Assembly: GCA_009602735.1 (NCBI GenBank)
Contig: WELA01002202.1
Span: 60,770-124,769 of the forward strand
Direction: 5' to 3'
Origin: Mesotaenium endlicherianum
Taxonomy: Eukaryota > Streptophyta > Zygnematophyceae > Zygnematales > Mesotaeniaceae
Length of the DNA stretch: 64,000 nt
Shown piece after piece: positions 56,801 through 64,000 of this stretch. The translations under genes and the position numbers were made by a program. Each line of letters starts with the position of its first letter. The first letter of the stretch is position 1. The notes under the pieces were generated by a model. That model did no database searches. It had not been told where the DNA came from and saw only the letters and a program-made list of their open reading frames with translations.

Positions 56801-57680
56801 CTTTCCTTTTTCTCCACCACTTCTTCAGGTTGAGGAGGTACCTCTCTTAGCAGCAGACAGAACATTCTGTCTTCCTTCTGGTTCCAGCTTTCGATGAACT
56901 CCATCGCATTCAGCAATTTGCATCCCTTTGGAAGCCTCTTCTTTTCCTTCATTTGCCATCCACACAAGACAAGAGGAAGAGCACTGGTGGGTGCCAAGTT
57001 AGTCGGCCCATCACTGGCTCCTCTCACTTTAACTGTACCTCTGCTCCAACATACTTCAGCTTGATGTCTGTTAAGCCAGGACCTGCCCAGCACGAGATCA
57101 TAAAAGCCAGTGTTGAGTACCTCAAATGTAAGCGTTTCAGTTAGAACTGCAATACCAGTACCTACCTGGACCTCAATAGGCTTGGTTATAATTCCTCCCG
57201 GGATACTTGAGGCATCTCCAAGGAATATTTTTCTATTCCCTTGGGTTACAATAGGTAGCCTTAGCTGCTTAACTAAGTCCTTACGGATAAAAGTATGTGA
57301 CGCCCCTCCGTCTACAAATGCCCTCACCTTCCGACCTGCAATGATACAATGCGATAGAATAGGGGAGGCTGACTTTTCCTGACTTTCGCAATGTTCACCT
57401 GACTTAGCAAATAAATGTTGGACATCAGGTGGAAGAAGATCATCCAGAGTGTGCACTCTTTGGGGATCTATATTGTTGATGGTCTTTTTTATCTGTTGGT
57501 CAGGCATGCATAGTGAATCCAGTTCAGCAGGACCCATAATACCTGCTACGAGGGCAGCTAGTGACGACTCACTGTCTCTAGCATCCTCACAGTCAGCAGA
57601 GTGGATTACTGACTGTTGCTGTCTTTTAAAGATTGGTCCTCTCTCTTGACCTTTGGAAGGTGCTTGACTAGACACCGCTC
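53900..57680 (-). pseudogene. pol region of the decayed minus-strand chromovirus
   Basis: Corresponds to the intact pol at 20220-23936 from protease ([11 protein letters not shown], near 57310) through reverse transcriptase, RNase H and integrase to the chromodomain end (near 53950-54080). The open start reaches upstream into the gag end, as in the intact copies, supporting a -1 frame overlap for the family. Fossil, broken. Confidence 0.85.
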
Positions 57681-58491
57681 TCTATAGTGACCCGACTGCT
57701 GGCAATGGAAGCAAATAAATTTTGTTGAGGCTGGTCTCGGCTTAGTCCTACCACCACCTCTTCCATAGCCACCTCGAGAGTGACCACCTCTGCCTCTAGA
57801 TTGCATAGCATTATACTCATACTCATACTCATCACCCTGATCATCCTCAGCCTGGTCTCCTGCAATTGCATTATAGGAATCGTGGGGCTTTTTGACAATC
57901 TTAGACACCAGAGCATTACTCTAGTGCTTGTGATTGAACTGCTGCTGATCCCAAGCGTCAGCGTCCTGGATCAAGTCCCTCCTTTTCTCATATTTATTTT
58001 CAGCAAAATGACCTAAGACTTTGGATTTTGAGCCATACTTGAAGTATGCTATCCTTTAGCGCTCTGGCAAGTCTGGCTGCTTTGTCATGTTCTCTTGGAA
58101 CTTTTGACCGAACTCAGCAACTTAGGTGGTCTGCTTCAGTGTTAAGGAGATCATTGCATAAATAACTTTCTCCTGATGATTGATGACATCAAACTTCTCA
58201 TGCAGTTTCTCGACAAACTCTACCCAAGTAGGGTCACCGAGTTGCTGAGCCTTACGCTCTCCTTTCCATACAGCCACCAGTCTGCTGCACTGCCTTTCGA
58301 TAGAGCACCAGTGTGCCTGAACTTCTCGTAATCCTACAATTTTGAATAATTCTCCAGCCACTGCTCAACATCAGCGAGAAACTTGATCAAGAGCTACTTT
58401 TTGTTTCCCTCAGGATCATGGTCCTCGGGAGGTTTTGGCTTAGGATTATTAGGACCTCTGCCACCACCACCAGTGGTTTGAGAACCCAGTT

Positions 58492-58988
58492 TGTAGTGAT
58501 TTGACTTATATTAGTTGGCATATATTCTAATGCTTTGGAATATATTTGGAGTAGTATTGTGTGGAGTCAAGGGTGAATAGATACTCTAATGACTTGAATC
58601 ATGTCCTTTGAACCTTCTAACACATTTTCGAAGTTAGAAAAGGACCTAGAAGAACTCCATGTGGCAAAAGTCAAATGTGCCATTTTTAGGTCAAAAGGAC
58701 ATGTGTACATTATTCTAGAAAAAGGTGGCAAGTTTTGGGATGTGTTGGGTGCCAACACATCAACATGCACCTTCCTAGAAATGACTCATGTAGCAAGTAT
58801 ATAAACAAGAGCTAGAATATAGAAAGACATTGCAGAATCACTCTTGTACGTGCCAAATTCCAGAAATACATTAACTTTCAAGAAGTCATCTCCCTTTCAA
58901 GAAGCTACCACTTGTGTTCAAGGATCTTTGTCTTGAATAGATAAAGTGTTCTATTTTACTAAGTACTTTATCTATCTGTTTCACTACA
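58492..58988 (+). repeat. 5' LTR of the second chromovirus family
   Basis: 497 bp, TGTAGTGATTTGAC to TTTCACTACA. It matches the solo LTR at 49063-49565. Confidence 0.9.
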
Positions 58989-58989
58989 G

Positions 58990-59002
58990 TGGTATCGGAG
59001 CT
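58990..59002 (+). promoter_or_regulatory. primer-binding site of the second chromovirus
   Basis: TGGTATCGGAGCT, one base after the LTR; initiator tRNA-Met type. Confidence 0.85.
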
Positions 59003-59025
59003 AGGCACTTTGGTAGCACAAGAAG

Positions 59026-60280
59026 ATGGCCGATCCTCAAGACCAACAGCAAGCTTTCGAAAGAAGTCCTTCCTCTCCAAAACACCCTCCTCCAGCGCCG
59101 ATGGAAGAGCCCACTCAAGAAAATCTGCAACAACAAGAAGCACCACAATGAGGAGCACCGTCAAATCCCGTGGCAGCCGCTATAGCAAAGTTGACCCCAC
59201 CACAAGGGGTTCCCGCAAATGAGTGGGCAGCCTTCCTAATGACCGTCCACAACCAAGTGGGCTTGGCCACCTATGAAGCAACCGTGCAAGCGTCAAGAGA
59301 AGCTATGGCTGCCATGGTTGCCCCTATTGCGAGCAATGCTCAAAATCCAGCCCCGGCTCAAGCGCCTCCACAAGAGCCAACGAGAGCAAGGAAACTCATC
59401 AAGCCCGGCAAACCCGACACTTTCAACCCCGGGAAAGGTGCCAACCTGAATTTATGGCTCTACCAAGTGGAGACGTACCTCGCGTTCCTTGAAGTACCCG
59501 AGGAGGACTACGTTCCCTTTGCTGTTACCTTACTTAGAGGAGCAGCAACATCATGGTGGCGTAACTATCAAGCGGCTATATATCAAGCTATGGCGCACCC
59601 CATGCTCGGCCAAGAGCCCCCACCATCATATGCAAGATAGGCAGATTTTTGTGAGGCCCTCATGAAGCAATTCATGCCCACAATGCGGAGAAGATTGCCC
59701 GACGAAAGCTCCACCATCTCAAGCAAATGACGTCCGTTCAAGAGTATACATCCAAATTTCACGCCCTCACTCTTGAGATCCCCAACATGTCTCTTGAGGA
59801 GAAGATTGACCGCTACATCTTTGGCCTCAAGCCCAAGGTGGCAAAGGAAGTGGAATTACCCGACTTGACGGACTTCTCAAAGATCATTGAAGTGGCCCAA
59901 CAGGTGGATACCTTGGATTTCAAGCACTTCGTGCCTTCATCTTCACGGGTATTGGCGACGCGGGTGTACGCAGCCCCTTCCACATTTGAATCTGGACCCA
60001 CTCCCATGGAAATCGGAGTTATTAAAAGGGACCCCGCGGCTGCCTGGAAGAGTGGAAGACCCTCCAATGACACTTATGATGCAAGAAACCAGCAAGGAGT
60101 GAAAGCAAGACTCTCCCCGGCTGAAAAAGAAGCTCTCAAAAAACGGACAGCGCCGGTAGGCCAGGAGCCTACCACCCCAAGACCCACTTCACGAGAAGGC
60201 AACACGCCAAGTGAGGTGGAGATCCCCGTTGAAGACGACGTTCCAGCCCCAATGAGTTTGAGAGGTTACCTTGAGGAGAG
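59026..60280 (+). pseudogene. gag region of the second chromovirus
   Basis: Starts at ATGGCCGATCCTCAAG, 24 bp after the primer site. It codes for a Gln/Pro-rich N-terminal part, then the Ty3 capsid pattern: KPGKPDTFNPGKGANLNLWL, LLRGAATSWWRNYQ, VQEYTSKFHALTLEIP and IDRYIFGLKPKVAKEV. A charged, linker-like end leads into the protease. I see no zinc knuckle. It would form the particle shell. Fossil, with a few interruptions. Confidence 0.85.
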
Positions 60281-63200
60281 AAGGTCCACATCTTGGTGGA
60301 TAGCGGAGCTCAAGGCAACTTCATTGCTGCAAATTTCGCCACCAAGCACGGTATNATTACTATGCCAACTCTTGACCACGACGAGGAGATTATGATGCCC
60401 GATGGATTCTCCTATACTACCCCTTCCAAGAAGACGTACCCCTTGGCACTCTCTATCAAGTCCTTCAAGGATAGAGTAGTGTTCTCCCCCATGCAATTGG
60501 GCAAGTACGACGTCATCCTAGGGACGCCTTGGTTGACCAAGCACAACCCCCAAGTTGATTGGAGGGACGGTACTATCAAGATCAAGAATGACATCACTTC
60601 AAGAATCTGTATTTTGCGCGCAATCCAGAATATCCAAATCCAAGACATTGAGAAGTTGGCACACGAGATACTATTGTCTTCCCTCCAACTCAAGAGACTT
60701 GTGAGGAAGGGACACGAGCTTCTTTTGGCCTTGATCACGCCAAAAGACATCAAGAAAGACAACGAGAGTCAAGAAGACAGCCCCGTTCCCAAGGAGATAC
60801 AAGAAGTCTTGAAGGACTACGAAGAAGTATTCTCCCCGGAATTGCCCAAGGGCCTACCTCCCAAAAGGTTCGTGGACCACAAGATAGAGTTGGAGCCCGG
60901 AAGCAAGCCCATCTCTCGGCCTACGTTCAAAATGTCATACACGGAGCTAGACAAAGTCAAGAAGCAAATCAAGGAGCTACTGGAGCATGGCTTNTTGGAG
61001 CATGGCTGCATTCGACCTAGCAAGTCGCCATTTGGAGCCCCGGTTCTATTTGTCAAGAAAAAAGATGGTACCTTGAGGATGTGTGTGGACTATCGCGCCC
61101 TCAACAAGATCCCCATCAAGAATTGATACTCGCTGCCGCGCATGGATGAGCTCATGGACCGGCTGGTTGGAGCCAAGTACTTCACGAAGGTGGACTTGAG
61201 AAGCGGCTACCACCAGATTCGAATCGCTGAACCGGACANAATCGCTGAANTACCACCAGATTCGAATCGCTAAAACCTCACGTAGAGAAAATGGCGTCCA
61301 GGACAAGATATGGACATTTTGAATTTATGGTCCAGCCATTTGGACTCACCAACGCGCCAGCAACTTTCATGACTATGATGAACACCATATTTCAGCCCAC
61401 GTTGGACAAATTTGTGGTGGTATTCATCGATGACATCCTTCTCTACAGCAAGACCCTTGAAGAGCATGCGAGACACTTGAAAGAAGTCCTCGAAGTATTG
61501 AAGCAAAACAAGCTATTTGCAAAGGAGTCAAAGTGCGAGTTTGCCAAACAAGAAGTGGAGTTCCTAGGTCTCCACGTGACTGCTGATGGCATCAAGATGG
61601 ACCCCAAGAAGACCACGGTGGTGGAGGAATGGCCAACCCCCACGACCAAGAAAGAACTCCAGTCATTCTTGGGATTTGCCAATTGGTACAGGAGATTCAT
61701 CCAAAGCTTCTCGCACATAGCANTCTGACAGATCTACTCAAGGACAGGCTATATACATGGACCGAGAAAGAGGAAGAGGCATTTCAAGAGTTAAAGCGAA
61801 GATTGACCACATCCCCGGTGCTCACACTCCCAAGTCCAAACCCAGATTGGCCCTTCCACGTCATCACCGATGCATCTTCCTGTGCAATAGGAGCAATCCT
61901 GCTTCAAGACCAAGGCAAGGGACTGCAGCCCATCGCCTACGAGTCAAGAAAGCTAAATCCGGCCGAGCAAAATGATACGACCACGGAGCGAGAGGCATTG
62001 GCGATTATTCATGCCTTGAAGGTTTGGCGCTGCTACGTTGAAGGACGCAAGGTGCTGGTCACNGCGGACCACGAAGCGTTAAAGCACCTCCAGACGCAGC
62101 CGTATCTCTCAAGGAGACAAGCAAGATGGAGCGGATACTTGCAACAATACAACATCACGATTCAGTACCAGCCCGGCAAGACAAACCCGGCTGACCCCCT
62201 CTCAAGACTGCAATTAAACGCAATGATGACATCGCTGAAGACAGATCTGGAAGCTCAATTTTCAGCCGCCTATGAAAGAGACCCTTACTACAAGAACGGA
62301 GAAGCAGCCTTGGACCCATACAAGAAGCAAGAAGGCAATTATTGGGTGAGGCAAAACACGGGCCAGAGATGTGTTCCTAATGACTTAGACCTCCGGCTCT
62401 TGCTTCTACGAGAAGCACACGACAACCCTCTTGGAGGACACTTTGGAATCCTAAGGACCACGGGCGTTCTAGCTAGGACTTATTGTTGGCCAGGCATGTC
62501 TAAGCAAGTCAAGGAGTACTGCAGGAGCTGTGACACATGCCAAAGAATCAAGCCATCATCGCAAAAGGCGGGAGGACTCCTCCAACCACTACCAATCCCC
62601 GAAAGACAATGGACGGACATCTCAATGGACCTTATCGTGGACTTGCCCGTGACACCTCGAGGCCATAATGCAATACTCACGGTGGTGGACAGACTTACCA
62701 AGATGGCTCATTTTATTCCCACGACGACTAAGGCTACAGCACCACAACTTGCAAGACTCATCTTTGACAACATCTTCCGACTCCATGGACTACCATCAAG
62801 AATTGTGTCAGATAGAGATCCAAGATTCACAAGCCATTTCTGGAAAAATCTCTTCAAGAACTTGGGTACATCGCTGGATATGTCTACTGCCTACCACCCA
62901 CAATCAGATGGGCAAACCGAGCGTATGAATCGTACCCTAAAGACCTCTCTAAAGGCCTACGTGTCTACCCTCGAGCAAGACTGGGACATGTACTTGACCC
63001 CCCTCGAGTTTGCCTACAACAACACTACGCAGGCCTCTACCCAAGAGTCCCCATTCTTCCTCAACTATGGCTTCCATCCGACCACGCCACTGAGCTTCAC
63101 GGCTGGCCATGATGAAGTACCTGCAGCCACAGACTTTATGGAGACATTAGAAGCAGCCCTTACAGCAGCGAAGAAAGCTCTACAACACGCGCAAGATGCT

Positions 63201-63800
63201 CAAGCAAGAGTGGCAAACAAATCCAGAACAGAAAGTACGTACAGAGTGGGTGACAACGTGTTACTATCATCCAAGAATATTTCCCTGAACAACAGGCCTG
63301 CCGGCAGCAAGTTCTCTCCCAAGTATGTGGGACCCTTCAAGATTATCCAGCAAGTCAACCCCGTTGCTTTCAAGCTAGAACTTCCCCAGACTATGCACAT
63401 CGACCCCGTATTCCACGCTTCCCTCTTCAAGCCATATGTGCAACCCGACAACAAGTTTCCAGGACGTGTGACAATCCCACCAGCCCCAACAATAGTGGAT
63501 GATCATTTGGAGTACGAAGTGGAAGACATAGTGGCTATGAGAAATTTCAGGAGACAGCAGCAATACTTGATCAAGTGGAAAGGATATCCAGATTCGGAGA
63601 ATAGTTGGGTGGCGGCGCACTACCTTGACAAAGTTCAGAGAAAGTTGAAGCGCTTCCATACCGCCAACCCCCAACTTGGACCAGCCCCAAGTCTCTCTAC
63701 TAGAAGCCCGAAAACTTCAGGGAGGCAGCCTGCCACCATCAAGAAGCAGCAGAAGACCCCTTGGAGGCAGCCTGCAAGAACAAGAAAGTGGAAAAATTGA
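60281..63800 (+). pseudogene. pol region of the second chromovirus
   Basis: In order: retropepsin VDSGAQGNFIAA (about 60296), reverse transcriptase [18 protein letters not shown] (about 61052), FIDDILLYSK (about 61423), RNase H ITDASSCAIGAILL (about 61863) and ADHEALKHL, then integrase (HDNPLGGHFG, CDTCQR; core MDLIVDLP, DRDPRFTSHF, QTERMN). A chromodomain (YEVEDIVAMRNFRRQQQYLIK, WKGYPDSENSW; about 63511-63615) comes near the end. The chromodomain assigns it to chromoviruses. The stretch from about 61629 to 63800, covering RNase H to chromodomain, reads open. Fossil, with a few interruptions. Confidence 0.9.
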
Positions 63801-64000
63801 CATTAGACACTCTTCTCTTCTCGCAGTTTCNGTCTCTTCTCGCAGTTTCTAGACAGAAAACTAAAATTGCTACTGGTAATAAGTCTCTGCATAATAAATT
63901 TTGGAAATTTATCTCGCTGTAGTCCATGAGTAGCCGGTCATTTAGAGTCCAAGTTTGCTCAATTTGGAGCACTGGTGAGAGAGATATGATGCTCTAAGTA
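63801..64000 (+). other. 3' untranslated tail of the second chromovirus
   Basis: AT-rich sequence after the chromodomain frame. No LTR start (TGTAGTGATT) is reached before the window ends. Confidence 0.6.

Larger units (their letters stand above)
50895..58491 (-). mobile_element. decayed minus-strand chromovirus of the main family
   Basis: Read leftwards from 58491, this copy has part of gag (about 57600-58491; zinc knuckle CFHCQQSGHYRERC), pol (about 53900-57680), the ORF3 region (about 51960-53520), the conserved hairpin (51631-51649) and the 3' LTR (50895-51613). Its 5' end lies beyond an insertion: the plus-strand element at 58492 interrupts gag, so the rest may continue outside the window. 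Recognisable pol parts include [38 protein letters not shown] and MDWVVTIPKT. Broken, with more than ten interruptions, clearly older than the pair at 17867-33250. Confidence 0.9.
58492..64000 (+). mobile_element. chromovirus of a second family, right end outside the window
   Basis: A plus-strand Ty3/gypsy element with 5' LTR (58492-58988), initiator tRNA-Met primer site (58990-59002), gag (59026 to about 60280) and pol through a chromodomain to 63800. About 200 bp of 3' untranslated sequence follows without an LTR start before the window ends. It is inserted in gag of the decayed minus-strand chromovirus after CAGTT. It differs from the main family in LTR, gag and lack of ORF3 after pol within the visible part. 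Fairly young but broken, with about three to six interruptions; several single unresolved bases nearby suggest that some may be assembly faults. Confidence 0.9.

Noticed and set aside
1-64000. tRNA, rRNA or CRISPR features
   Set aside because: No cloverleaf, rRNA-like block or regularly spaced repeat-spacer array was seen; the only tRNA-like text is primer-binding sites.

Overview
The window reads as nuclear DNA of a land plant with a large, transposon-packed genome. The evidence is a GC-rich pentatricopeptide-repeat-like exon at the left edge, Ty3/gypsy chromoviruses with C-terminal chromodomains, and primer-binding sites of the plant initiator-tRNA-Met type. The species cannot be fixed from the sequence. 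Almost everything after 3.2 kb is LTR-retroelement material, and all of it is described here as fossil DNA.

Layout. 1-3246: a possible host exon (PPR-like, about 541-840), unassigned DNA, and an unnamed inverted repeat. 3247-41224: one old Ty3-type element, split by later insertions, whose parts run LTR, gag, protease, a C5-cytosine DNA methyltransferase domain, a long linker, reverse transcriptase, RNase H, integrase, a PHD-finger-like tail, LTR. It holds a solo LTR (8698-9639), a reverse-transcriptase patch flanked by 112-bp repeats (10025-10948), and a decayed minus-strand chromovirus (12986-17866 and 33251-36978). That chromovirus in turn holds a young palindromic pair of the same family (17867-33250).

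41225-44940 is a patchwork: integrase and protease fragments, a miniature LTR element (TRIM, 41842-42553), a TIR DNA transposon (43841-44677) and one unrecognised reading frame. 44947-50130 is a non-autonomous LTR element (LARD type), minus strand, with a solo LTR inside its right LTR. 50895-58491 is another decayed minus-strand copy of the chromovirus family, cut by a plus-strand chromovirus of a second family (58492 to beyond the window end).

The two features of most interest are the DNA methyltransferase (with a probable PHD reader) carried by the old Ty3-type element, and a third open reading frame of unknown function downstream of pol in the main chromovirus family. That third frame is present in three full-size copies and one fragment, and is flanked by duplicated 3'-untranslated sequence.
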